Position numbers and translations under genes: made by a program
In this document: piece after piece, positions 14,645 through 22,915 of the stretch
Layout: each line of letters starts with the position of its first letter
Numbering within the stretch: the stretch's first letter is position 1
The notes under the pieces: generated by a model
Databases searched by the model: none
What the model was told of the DNA's origin: nothing
Seen by the model: only the letters and a program-made list of their open reading frames with translations
DNA from: Candidatus Methanomethylicota archaeon
GTDB taxonomy: Archaea; Thermoproteota; Methanomethylicia; Methanomethylicales; Methanomethylicaceae
Direction of reading: 5' to 3'
Length of the DNA: 32,735 nucleotides
Assembly: GCA_029887765.1 (NCBI GenBank)
Contig: JARXPF010000005.1
Location: forward strand, 1 to 32,735

Positions 14645-15895
14645 TTGATAAAAGTATTAGTACTTGGTGGAGGAAGAGAAGTAGGAAGATCTGGATTTGA
14701 AATTAAAGTAGATAATATTAAAATTCTTCTTGATTATGGAATTATGATTAAAGAAAATAAACCTTTATTCCCTTTACCTACAAATGCTAAAGATTTAGAT
14801 GCAATAATTATAACTCATGCACATTTAGATCATTCAGGATCAGCTCCAATGTTTTATGTATCATATAGTCCAAAAATATACATGACTGGAATTACAAAAG
14901 AGCTTACAGATTTATTAATAAGAGATTTACTTCATTTATCATCTTATTTTCTTCCATTTGAAGTACTTGAATTAAAATTAATGATGAATAAAACTAAAGT
15001 AATTAAAAATGAATTATTTATAAAAGAATTAAAAATAAAAGCAATTAAATCTGGCCATATACCTGGTAGTATAAGTATTTTAATAGAACATAATGGAAAG
15101 AAAATTTGGTATTCTGGAGATATTAATACTAGGAATACAGCATTATTAAATAAAGGTGAAATTCCTGAAGAAGAAATAGATTTAGCAATAATTGAAAGTA
15201 CTTATGGACTTGTAGATCATCCACCAAGAGAAGAATGTGAAAGAAAATTAATAGAAATTTTAAATGAAGTAATAGAAGGAGGGGGAAGAGTCCTCATTCC
15301 TGCTTTCTCAGTTGGAAGATCTCAAGAAATATTATGTATTTTACAAAAATATAATTTTAAATATCCAATAGCTATAGATGGAATGAGTAGAACAGCAACA
15401 AAAATTATAGCAAATTGGCCTAATGAAATTAAAAATCCAAAATTATTAAGAAAAGCTATGTCAAGAGCATTTTGGATAAAAAGTCAAAAAGATAGAAATA
15501 AAGTATTGGAAAAACCAGGTGTAATAATAACTTCATCAGGATTTTTAACTGGAGGACCTTCTACATATTATATGGAATTTTTAAAAAATAGAATTGAAGA
15601 TTGTGTAATATTAGTATCATATCAAATACCAGGAACACCTGGAAGAATTTTATTAGATGAAAAAGTCTATGGACCTCAAAAAGAAAAAGTAAAATGTAGA
15701 GTTGAATGGATAGATTTTTCATCACATTGTGGAAGAAAAGAATTATTAGAAATTGTTAAATCATTAAAAGGAAATCCAAAAATACTTTGTGTACATGGAG
15801 AATCAGATTCTTGTAAAGGATTAGTTGATCAAATAAAAAATGAAATTGGACTTGAAGCCATAGCTCCATCTATGGGAGAGTCTTTTACTATTTAA
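14645..15895 (+). CDS. beta-CASP metallo-beta-lactamase ribonuclease (aCPSF2-like)
   Basis: A 416-residue RNA-processing nuclease without N-terminal KH domains, so of the aCPSF2 type (KH-bearing FttA/aCPSF1 is about 630 residues). Motif 2 is THAHLDHSG (about 57-65), with later metal ligands in SGHIPGS and YSGDI. Beta-CASP motifs include ESTYG, PAFSVGRSQE and a terminal HGES. It may act as an endo- or 5'-exonuclease in mRNA turnover or 3'-end processing. The start is taken as TTG 14645 with GGAGG about 8 bases before; ATG 14641 is out of frame. Its 3' end overlaps nuoM by 4 bp (convergent). Confidence 0.9.
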   Translation: MIKVLVLGGGREVGRSGFEIKVDNIKILLDYGIMIKENKPLFPLPTNAKDLDAIIITHAHLDHSGSAPMFYVSYSPKIYMTGITKELTDLLIRDLLHLSSYFLPFEVLELKLMMNKTKVIKNELFIKELKIKAIKSGHIPGSISILIEHNGKKIWYSGDINTRNTALLNKGEIPEEEIDLAIIESTYGLVDHPPREECERKLIEILNEVIEGGGRVLIPAFSVGRSQEILCILQKYNFKYPIAIDGMSRTATKIIANWPNEIKNPKLLRKAMSRAFWIKSQKDRNKVLEKPGVIITSSGFLTGGPSTYYMEFLKNRIEDCVILVSYQIPGTPGRILLDEKVYGPQKEKVKCRVEWIDFSSHCGRKELLEIVKSLKGNPKILCVHGESDSCKGLVDQIKNEIGLEAIAPSMGESFTI

Positions 15896-17367
15896 CTTCC
15901 TACTATTACTGAATTTAACATATTTACTAGAGGTCCAGGATATATACCCATTATAAAAGATATTAACATTAAGAAGAAAAGTGGAATAGTCATTGATAAA
16001 GGTGCTTCTTTTACATTTTCTAATTCTTTTGGTAATGGACCGAAGAATATTCTTAATGCTGGCCAGAAGGAGTAAATTACTGTAAGAAAAGTAGCAAATA
16101 TTGCTACAAGTGCTACAGTAAGACCAATTATTGAATCTGCTTCTTTGAATACACCTACAAACATTATCCATTCTCCTTGAAATCCACTAAGAGGTGGAAA
16201 AGCTGATAAAACCATAGCTCCCATAATACATAATGTTGCAGTTAATGGCATTTTCTTTGCTAATCCTCCCATTTTTCTTATATCTCTTAATCCAGTTTGA
16301 CAAATTAATATTCCTGCAACTGAAAGTAAAACAGATTTTCCAAGTATATGACTTAAGAAATAGAAAATTCCACCAACTATACCCATACTTGTTAATGTAG
16401 CTATTCCTAATATTGAATATGCTGTTTGACTTATAGTAGAAGCAGCATAAAGTCTTTTTACATCATCTTGAGCTAATGTTAAAAATGCACCATATATCAT
16501 TGTTATGATTGCAATTATTAATAATGGAAAAGCAAAGATTTTGAAAATATTAAACATTTCCATGTATAATAAACGAACAAGTACATAATTTCCTAAACCA
16601 ACTACAATAGCAATTATAGCTGCAACAGGATGTTCTCCATGAGCATAAGGAAGCCATACATGAAAACCAAAAGTTGCCATTTTAATTAACCAACCAATTA
16701 ATATGAATAAACAAATCCAAAAGCCCATTTCATTATAAGAAGCTATTTTTAAACTAGAAATTTCAAAATTACCAGTAATTGAAAATAAAAGAGCTATTCC
16801 TATTAAGAACATAGCTGCTCCTATATGATTCCATATAAAGTACATCATAGCAACTCTATGTCTATCTATATATGCAAACATATCAAGCATTACATATAGA
16901 GGTATAATAACTAATTCCATGAATAAATATATTAAAATAAGATTAGCTGAAAGTGGAATACCAATTAATCCAATAACAAATAATAAATAAACTGAGAAAT
17001 AAACTGAATACATTCCTTTATTTTCTTTACCATAGAGTTCTTCTACTCTATGTTCAATAACATTAATAGAAAAAATAGCACATACTGCACATATAATATT
17101 CATTATTAAAGCTACTGGAAGACTTAAACCATCTGCTAAAAAGCCAAATTTTACATCAAAAATTGCTGTAGTCCATCTATATTCTTCATAAAGAGGACCT
17201 TTACCACTTAAAATATCAATTCCTATTTTTAACATTAATAAACTAGTATATAATAAAATTGCAAAAACTATCCATCCTAGATTTTTACCTAATTTTTTTC
17301 CAAGTAAAGCACATATTATAGCTGCAATTATTGGAATTATTATAATTTGAAGTAAAATATATTCCAT
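15892..17367 (-). CDS. nuoM: complex I-like antiporter subunit NuoM/FpoM
   Basis: A 491-residue polytopic membrane protein of about 14 helices, one of three Mrp-type antiporter-like subunits that move H+ or Na+. FLADGLSLP (about 76-84) is typical of NuoM. A TM5 Glu is present in FMELVIIPLY (about 148), and the TM7-8 region contains WLIKMATFGFHVWLPYAHGEHP and the later HILGKSVLL Lys. It is last in the minus operon J1-J2-K-N-L-M, 3 bp after nuoL. The ATG is preceded by GGGGGTG. Identification is sure; M versus N naming rests on overall resemblance. Confidence 0.9.
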   Translation of the reverse strand: MEYILLQIIIIPIIAAIICALLGKKLGKNLGWIVFAILLYTSLLMLKIGIDILSGKGPLYEEYRWTTAIFDVKFGFLADGLSLPVALIMNIICAVCAIFSINVIEHRVEELYGKENKGMYSVYFSVYLLFVIGLIGIPLSANLILIYLFMELVIIPLYVMLDMFAYIDRHRVAMMYFIWNHIGAAMFLIGIALLFSITGNFEISSLKIASYNEMGFWICLFILIGWLIKMATFGFHVWLPYAHGEHPVAAIIAIVVGLGNYVLVRLLYMEMFNIFKIFAFPLLIIAIITMIYGAFLTLAQDDVKRLYAASTISQTAYSILGIATLTSMGIVGGIFYFLSHILGKSVLLSVAGILICQTGLRDIRKMGGLAKKMPLTATLCIMGAMVLSAFPPLSGFQGEWIMFVGVFKEADSIIGLTVALVAIFATFLTVIYSFWPALRIFFGPLPKELENVKEAPLSMTIPLFFLMLISFIMGIYPGPLVNMLNSVIVGS

Positions 17368-17370
17368 AAT

Positions 17371-19410
17371 TTACACCCCCATTATGAAAATTATTATAAT
17401 TAAAGCCATAATTAATGAAATTATGTAAATTACATTTATTGATAATATACCTGTTTGAAGTTTTCTTACTCCATTATTTATACTTGAGAATATTTTTGGT
17501 ATTCCAATATTTAAAGCAGTATCCATACTATTTTCTAAATATTTTACTACAGGTTCTCTTGAAGCTAATATAGGATTAACAAATATTTTATGAAAGAATG
17601 AATCCATATACCATCTATTCCAAAGGAATTTTTGCAAAGACTTAATAATTGGATATTTATTAATAATAGAAGATACATCTAGTTTATAAGTAATATAAGC
17701 TCTATAAGCTGGAAAACCTCCAATTAATATCATTAATATTGAAATAATAATTGATGTTAATTCAATTTCAATTGAAGTATGATGTAATGCTTTTTCATTT
17801 AATAAACCAATATGTTTAAAGCTTTCTGAGAATAATTCAGAAAGCATTTCCTTCATCCATGGTCCAATAATTCCAATGAAAATAGTAATTATAGCAAATA
17901 TTCCATAAGGAATAAGCATTAATAATGGAGCTTCTCCATGATGTTCAATATGATGTTCAGTATGATTTTCACTATTATGAGATTTATTTTCATGAATTAT
18001 ATTACTTCTATGGAATATAATTCCCATACATCTTATTGTATAGAAACTTGTAAATGCTACAGTTATAGCTGCAATTATAAATAAAGCATATTGTCCACTT
18101 TCAAGACATGAAAGAAGAATTCCATCCTTACTCCAAAAACCTGAAAGTGGAGGGATGCCTATTAAAGCTAAAGATGCAATCCACATGAACATCCATGTAA
18201 ATTTCATTTCTCTACTTGAAAACTTCATATCAGTTATATATATTGAACCTGAAGCATGAATTAAAACTCCAGCACATAAAAATAGAGCTGCTTTAAATAC
18301 TCCATGATTTATAAGATGAAATATACCAGATGTAAATCCTTCTAGTAGTGAATATGGACTTAATCCAGCTACTCCAAGACTTAACATCATATATCCTATT
18401 ACACTCATTGTAGAATAAGCTAAAATTTTCTTTAATTCAATAGCAACTATTGCTTGAGATCCTGCAAGAAAAGCAGTAAAACATCCAATAATAGCAACTA
18501 TAGTAAAGAAGTTAATAGCTTCATTTATACCAAAACTCCAATATGCAATATAGAAAATTGGAAATACTCTTGCTATAATATAAACTCCAGCTTTAACCAT
18601 AGTAGCAGCATGAATTAAAGCAGATACTGGTGTTGGACCTGCCATGGCTTCTGGAAGCCATTCATGAAATGGAAATTGTGCAGATTTAGCAAATGGACCA
18701 CATAAGAAAAGAATTATTGTTATTGTTAATAAACCAGGAAATCTTGACATTTGAGACATCCAATTTGATGCATTATTATATAATTCTATGTAATTGAAAG
18801 TTCCAGAAAAGACATAAATAATTAATATACTTGCTAATAAAGCAACATCTCCTAAAGTTGTTACTAATAATGCTTTTAATCCACATCTTGAAGGTTTTTG
18901 AAATGGATAAGGTTCAGGACCACCTATCCAATATTTTCTTTCATCACTATAATAATGAGAAATTAAACCAAAACTACAAATTCCTACTATTTTCCAACCA
19001 ATAAAGAAGAATATGAAGTTATTTGCTAATACTAACATTAACATTCCAGCTATGAAGAATGACATAAAGAACCAATATCTATCCTCTCCTGGCTCTCCTT
19101 CCATATACTTAAATGAATAAATTAATATTAAGAAGCTTAAAAAACTAACAAGATTTGCTAATATTATACTCAATGGATCTAAAAGAATTCCTATATCAAG
19201 TAATCTTCCATCAGGAAGTAAGAACCAAATACCATGAAATTCATGAAATTCATGAATATATTTAAGCATAAATAATGCTGATATCCATGCCATAAATGAA
19301 AAAGATATTGTAACTAAATATCTAATTCTTCCAATACGTTTTGGTAATAGATAATGGCTTATTGATCCTATTGTTGGTAATATCCAACATAACCAAGGAG
19401 TTATTTCCAT
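17371..19410 (-). CDS. nuoL: complex I-like antiporter subunit NuoL/FpoL
   Basis: A 679-residue protein, the longest antiporter-like subunit, with the C-terminal lateral helix region that braces the membrane arm. Signatures include LLDPLSIILANLVSFLSFLI, FAKSAQFPFHEWLPEAM, GPTPVSALIHAATMVKAG and PPLSGFWSKDGIL. The helix-5 segment reads FFFIGWKIVGICSF (residue 140 Lys), where this family normally has a Glu that pairs with a Lys for ion movement. A His-rich loop (HTEHHIEHHGE, near residue 485) and a short HEFHEFH repeat near residue 53 are also unusual. The ATG at 19408-19410 has SD GGTGAT; 4 bp separate it from nuoN. Confidence 0.93.
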   Translation of the reverse strand: MEITPWLCWILPTIGSISHYLLPKRIGRIRYLVTISFSFMAWISALFMLKYIHEFHEFHGIWFLLPDGRLLDIGILLDPLSIILANLVSFLSFLILIYSFKYMEGEPGEDRYWFFMSFFIAGMLMLVLANNFIFFFIGWKIVGICSFGLISHYYSDERKYWIGGPEPYPFQKPSRCGLKALLVTTLGDVALLASILIIYVFSGTFNYIELYNNASNWMSQMSRFPGLLTITIILFLCGPFAKSAQFPFHEWLPEAMAGPTPVSALIHAATMVKAGVYIIARVFPIFYIAYWSFGINEAINFFTIVAIIGCFTAFLAGSQAIVAIELKKILAYSTMSVIGYMMLSLGVAGLSPYSLLEGFTSGIFHLINHGVFKAALFLCAGVLIHASGSIYITDMKFSSREMKFTWMFMWIASLALIGIPPLSGFWSKDGILLSCLESGQYALFIIAAITVAFTSFYTIRCMGIIFHRSNIIHENKSHNSENHTEHHIEHHGEAPLLMLIPYGIFAIITIFIGIIGPWMKEMLSELFSESFKHIGLLNEKALHHTSIEIELTSIIISILMILIGGFPAYRAYITYKLDVSSIINKYPIIKSLQKFLWNRWYMDSFFHKIFVNPILASREPVVKYLENSMDTALNIGIPKIFSSINNGVRKLQTGILSINVIYIISLIMALIIIIFIMGV

Positions 19411-19414
19411 TTTA

Positions 19415-20827
19415 TCACCCTCTTAATAAAATATTTGCAGCAGACATGGCAAAATTAATTAAACTATCAGGCCAAATTCCAAATATAATAATTAAAAATG
19501 CAAGAATTATTAAAGGAATTAACATTATAATTGGTCCTTCTTTTGCTTCTTCTACTTTCTTTGAAGATATTGGTTGAAGAATAGCTTTTATTGTTCTTAA
19601 ATAATAAACAGCAGATATTACACTATTAATAATAACTGCAATACCAAGCCAAGCCATATTAGCTTCTATAGTAGCCATTATAATAGTTAATTTACTTATA
19701 AATCCATTTAAAGGAGGAACTCCAATAAGTGAAAATAATGAAAGTGAAAATATTGCTCCAGTTAATGGCATTCTTCTTCCAATACCAGAAATTTCTCTCA
19801 TATCTCTAGTTTCTAATCTATACAATATCATACCAGAGCAAAGAAATGCTGATCCTTTCATTATAGCATGATTAAATACATGAAGTAATGCTCCAGTTAT
19901 TCCTAATAAATTTCCAGTAGAAATACCAGCAAGCATATATCCAATATGAGCAATACTTGAATATGCAAGAAGACGTTTTATATCAGTTTGAAGTAATGGT
20001 GTTAAATTTCCAATTAACATTGTTAATATACTTAAAATAGCTAATATTTCTAACCATTGATTATGAATGCTTGAAAAAATATTAAATCCTATTCTACATA
20101 TTGCATAAATTCCAGTTTCAATAACTACACCAGAAAGCATTGCAGAAATAGAAGATGGAGCTGCAGAATGAGCATCAGGAAGCCATGTATGTAATGGAAA
20201 TATAGCAGTTTTTATACCTAATCCTATGAATATGAATATTGCAGCAATATAAATCCAAATATTATTTACATTAGAAAGAATTTTAGATAAATCTTTAAAT
20301 AATAAAGTACCACACATGCCATATAATAAAGACATTCCAAATAAAATAGAAGCTGATCCAGCTGAACTCATTATTAAATATTTAAAAGCTGCTTCAACTG
20401 GTTCCCATTTTTCTCTTCTAAATGCTACAAGAGTATAAGAAGCAATACACATCATTTCCCAAAAAACAAAGAAAGAAAACATATCTCCTGCAAAAACACA
20501 TCCTATCATTCCTGAAATCATTAATAAAAGTAAAGAAAAGAAAAGTGGTACTCCTTCATCTTTTTCCATATACTTTATAGAATATATAGATGATAGAAAT
20601 CCTAACATTGAAAAAGCAATTGCCATAAAAATTCCAAGTTGATCAATAAACATTAATCCTGAACTTATTGGTATATTCATTGATAATATTTCCCATATTA
20701 CAATTCCTAAACCTATAGAAGCATAAATTCCACAAAGATTTGCTTTTTTTATTTTTTCTAAAATCCAACCTAAAGCAGGAGTAGTTATTGCAAAAATTAA
20801 TAAAGTATCAATTGGTAAAGAGAACAT
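19415..20827 (-). CDS. nuoN: complex I-like antiporter subunit NuoN/MrpD-like
   Basis: A 470-residue membrane protein with the antiporter core. TM5 is FFVFWEMMCIASYTLVAFR with its Glu retained; TAIFPLHTWLPDAHSAAPSSISAMLSGVVIETG and LHVFNHAIMKGSAFLCSG carry the usual Lys and His positions. The segment style is that of MbhH/HyfB/MrpD and archaeal NuoN. It follows nuoK (5 bp gap) and precedes nuoL, giving the order K-N-L-M, unlike the K-L-M-N order I recall for Methanosarcina fpo. The assignment among L/M/N is by resemblance and position. Confidence 0.88.
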   Translation of the reverse strand: MFSLPIDTLLIFAITTPALGWILEKIKKANLCGIYASIGLGIVIWEILSMNIPISSGLMFIDQLGIFMAIAFSMLGFLSSIYSIKYMEKDEGVPLFFSLLLLMISGMIGCVFAGDMFSFFVFWEMMCIASYTLVAFRREKWEPVEAAFKYLIMSSAGSASILFGMSLLYGMCGTLLFKDLSKILSNVNNIWIYIAAIFIFIGLGIKTAIFPLHTWLPDAHSAAPSSISAMLSGVVIETGIYAICRIGFNIFSSIHNQWLEILAILSILTMLIGNLTPLLQTDIKRLLAYSSIAHIGYMLAGISTGNLLGITGALLHVFNHAIMKGSAFLCSGMILYRLETRDMREISGIGRRMPLTGAIFSLSLFSLIGVPPLNGFISKLTIIMATIEANMAWLGIAVIINSVISAVYYLRTIKAILQPISSKKVEEAKEGPIIMLIPLIILAFLIIIFGIWPDSLINFAMSAANILLRG

Positions 20828-20832
20828 AATAC

Positions 20833-21135
20833 CTAACCCCTAAGTCTTCTTAAAACTCTAACATCAAGAGTTCCATAATGTCTATATGCATAAACTAATA
20901 TTATTACTCCAACTGCAGTTACTGAAGCTGCAAGTCCTATAGAAATAGTAACAATAGAATAAGCTAAAGGATCTATAAAACCAGGTATTGATTTAGAAAA
21001 AGCAATAAAGTTTATATTAGCAGCATTTATTAAAATTTCAATTCCAAGTAATAATCTAATCATATTTCTTTTAGTAGCAAGACAATACATTCCTAAAACA
21101 TAGAGTATTAAAGATAAAATTATATAATCATTCAT
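20833..21135 (-). CDS. nuoK: NuoK/FpoK-like subunit
   Basis: A 100-residue, three-helix membrane subunit. The conserved helix-2 Glu lies in LLGIEILINAANINF (about residue 32), and a second small-residue-rich helix (SIGLAASVTAVGVIILVYAY) follows. It forms part of the E-channel next to J and A. The ATG (21133-21135) overlaps the J2 stop in ATGA, with SD AGGAGG upstream, indicating coupled translation. Confidence 0.93.
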   Translation of the reverse strand: MNDYIILSLILYVLGMYCLATKRNMIRLLLGIEILINAANINFIAFSKSIPGFIDPLAYSIVTISIGLAASVTAVGVIILVYAYRHYGTLDVRVLRRLRG

Positions 21136-21392
21136 TTTTTACTACCTCCTTTAGGTCTAAACATAGCAAGACATGAAGCAGCTGCAGTAAACATAACAAA
21201 TGCTTGAGCAATTAAATCTTGCCAACGCTCTTCCCATATAAATTTACTATAACTTTTTCCAATATCTGAATTAATATCTACAAGATTTTTAGAATAATTA
21301 AATGTAGGAAATGGCTCTTTATATATTATTAATACTAAAGAAAAAATCATTATTCCTGTTATAATAAGTCCAAAAATTGAAATTTTATCCAT
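21132..21392 (-). CDS. nuoJ2: NuoJ C-terminal half (J2)
   Basis: An 86-residue membrane protein corresponding to the last two helices of NuoJ, encoded separately: one helix at about 7-24 and one at about 58-80 (LIAQAFVMFTAAASCLAMF). The hydrophilic loop between them is long. Splitting J into two genes is as in Methanosarcina fpoJJ and resembles MbhD/MbhE of hydrogenases. The ATG overlaps the J1 stop (TAATG), with SD GGAGGA at 21404-21409 region. Confidence 0.86.
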   Translation of the reverse strand: MDKISIFGLIITGIMIFSLVLIIYKEPFPTFNYSKNLVDINSDIGKSYSKFIWEERWQDLIAQAFVMFTAAASCLAMFRPKGGSKK

Positions 21393-21637
21393 TATTTCCT
21401 CTCCTCCTTAAGTGATGTTAAAGTTATTGCAGCAATGAATAGAGTAACAATTCCTCCAGCATATACTAATAATTGATATACTGCAATATAATGAGCATCT
21501 AAAAGCCAATAAAGAGCACCTATACTTATACACATAAGGCAAAATGATATAACAGCATATAATAATTTCTTAATTTCTATTGTTCCAATTGCGAAAATTA
21601 TTGTTAATATTATTAAGAGTAATTGTAGCGGGTCCGT
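21392..21637 (-). CDS. nuoJ1: NuoJ N-terminal half (J1), apparent ACG start
   Basis: An 81-residue frame encoding three helices and the conserved NuoJ element LDAHYIAVYQLLVYAGGIVTLF, which in complex I carries the helix-3 pi-bulge. It ends KEERK-stop at 21392-21394. No ATG, GTG or TTG precedes the first helix. The strong SD GGGGGAGG (21643-21650) is followed four bases later by ACG GAC CCG CTA CAA, i.e. exactly where an M-D-P-L-Q start would be expected, so ACG (21635-21637) is the apparent initiator. It is first in the minus operon, reading from the shared divergent promoter. Family sure; start inferred. Confidence 0.87.
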   Translation of the reverse strand, partial: TDPLQLLLIILTIIFAIGTIEIKKLLYAVISFCLMCISIGALYWLLDAHYIAVYQLLVYAGGIVTLFIAAITLTSLKEERK

Positions 21638-21669
21638 GTGTCCTCCCCCTACAAAAGACTTATATTAAT

Positions 21670-21687
21670 CATTTATATATATAAATG
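21670..21687. promoter_or_regulatory. palindromic bidirectional TATA element between the two nuo operons
   Basis: CATTTATATATATAAATG is a perfect 18-bp palindrome in the 69-bp gap between nuoJ1 (minus) and nuoA (plus). Its centre lies 28 bases from the nuoA ATG and 41 from the nuoJ1 start. Since a TATA box read from both strands is identical, one TBP site could drive both half-operons and help keep the subunits balanced. That is inferred from spacing only. Confidence 0.65.
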
Positions 21688-21706
21688 TTGATCTCGGTGG
21701 AAGTAT

Positions 21707-22033
21707 ATGGAAAACTTAATATTACCAATAACAGTAATATTAGCAATTTTATTAATATTAATAATTTTCATAATAGGTGGTAAAATTTCTCAAAAAGCTT
21801 TAAAAGATCCTGAAAAACTTGCTCCTTATGCTTGTGGAGAAGATGTATCATTTGAAGAAGCTAGAATAAATTTAGAAAAATTCTTAATATTTGCACTTTA
21901 TTTCTTAATTTTTGATGTTATTACTTTTATTATGGCTATTTCTTTTTTTGAAAGAGGAATTTTACCTGGTATTTATTCAATAGTAGCACTTGCTTCAATT
22001 TTAATATTAGTAATTGGAGGATTGCATAAATAA
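21707..22033 (+). CDS. nuoA: NuoA/FpoA-like subunit
   Basis: A 108-residue, three-helix membrane subunit. After the first helix comes the NuoA loop KLAPYACGEDVSFEEARINL (Cys at about 44), then a helix with the conserved acidic residue (ALYFLIFDVITFIMAI) and a third helix. Group 4 hydrogenases such as Mbh and Ech are not known to carry NuoA, so its presence with hydrogenase-like B and D is notable. The ATG has GGTGG upstream, and the stop overlaps the nuoB ATG (TAATG). Confidence 0.9.
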   Translation: MENLILPITVILAILLILIIFIIGGKISQKALKDPEKLAPYACGEDVSFEEARINLEKFLIFALYFLIFDVITFIMAISFFERGILPGIYSIVALASILILVIGGLHK

Positions 22034-22479
22034 TGTCTATAATAAAATGGGCTAGATTAAAATCTCCTTGGCTTATACATTTTAATACTGGTGGATGTAA
22101 TGGATGTGATATAGAATTTGTAGCAGCTATTACACCAAGATATGATGTTGAAAGATTTGGAATTCTACTTAAAGGAAGTCCAAGACATGCAGATATTCTT
22201 GGTGTAACAGGTCCTATAACTGCTCAAGTAGCTAAAAGAGTATTAAGAGTATATAAACAAATGCCTGAGCCAAAATTTGTAGTAGCAATAGGAACATGTG
22301 CTGTAAGTGGAGCTCCATTTAAAGATGGATATAGTGTTTATGGTGGAGTTGATACTATAATACCTGTTGATGTTTATATTCCTGGTTGTCCACCAAAGCC
22401 TGAAGCTATAATATATGGAATTGCTAAATTACTTGAAAAAATAGGTGGTGGTAATGGAGGATCTAATAAAAAAACTTGA
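22033..22479 (+). CDS. nuoB: NuoB-like small subunit with hydrogenase-type CxxC motif
   Basis: A 148-residue protein that ligates the terminal N2-type [4Fe-4S] cluster: C22, C25, C89, C119. The first motif is TGGCNGCDIE, the CxxC form of group 4 hydrogenase small subunits (MbhJ/EchC), not the tandem CC of true NuoB. The following TPRYDVERFGI and GSPRHADIL segments are also hydrogenase-like. It passes electrons between the ferredoxin-type NuoI and the active-site subunit NuoD. It overlaps nuoC by 26 bp. Confidence 0.93.
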   Translation: MSIIKWARLKSPWLIHFNTGGCNGCDIEFVAAITPRYDVERFGILLKGSPRHADILGVTGPITAQVAKRVLRVYKQMPEPKFVVAIGTCAVSGAPFKDGYSVYGGVDTIIPVDVYIPGCPPKPEAIIYGIAKLLEKIGGGNGGSNKKT

Positions 22480-22915
22480 ATTAATGAAAAATGAAATTTT
22501 AGAATTTAAAAGACCAAAAGATAGGAGAATTTTCATAAATATAAAAAGAGAGAGTTTAAAAAATTTTATAAAATTTTTAGTAGAAGAAATAGGTGTAAAA
22601 CATCTTTCAACAATTACTGGAATAGATTTAAATCAAGAAGAAATGGAATTATTATATCATTTTGCTTATAATAATTCAATTGCAATTACTATTGGAATAA
22701 AAATTCCAAAAAATAATCTTAAAGTTCCAACAATAATAGATATTATTCCAGGAGCTATTTTCTATGAACAAGAAGTTCATGATATGTTTGGAATAATATT
22801 TGAAGGTCATCCAGATTTATCTCCATTAATATTACCAGAAGGATGGCCTGAAGGAGTATATCCACTTAGAAAAGAATATAGTATTGAAAAATTAAGGGAG
22901 GTTTTGAAAAAATGA
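22454..22915 (+). CDS. nuoC: NuoC-like 30-kDa subunit
   Basis: A 153-residue hydrophilic subunit of the peripheral arm (NuoC/EchD/MbhK family). Markers are HLSTITGIDL (about 54-63), then GAIFYEQEVHDMFGIIFEGHPD (about 108-129) and YPLRKEY. It contacts B and D and has no cofactor. The start at ATG 22454 uses SD GGTGGTGGT; the in-frame GTG codons at 22445 and 22448 are parts of that SD. The stop overlaps the nuoD ATG (ATGA). Confidence 0.92.
   Translation: MEDLIKKLELMKNEILEFKRPKDRRIFINIKRESLKNFIKFLVEEIGVKHLSTITGIDLNQEEMELLYHFAYNNSIAITIGIKIPKNNLKVPTIIDIIPGAIFYEQEVHDMFGIIFEGHPDLSPLILPEGWPEGVYPLRKEYSIEKLREVLKK

Noticed and set aside
14641-14660. ATG 14641 as start of the beta-CASP gene
   Set aside because: Out of frame with the conserved protein; TTG 14645 gives the normal N-terminus. 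The similar ATGATTG layout at the THUMP gene (5725) was judged coincidence.
19230-19260. Repeats of TTCATGAA as regulatory sites
   Set aside because: They lie inside nuoL and encode the in-frame HEFHEFH stretch; not comparable to the intergenic palindromes.
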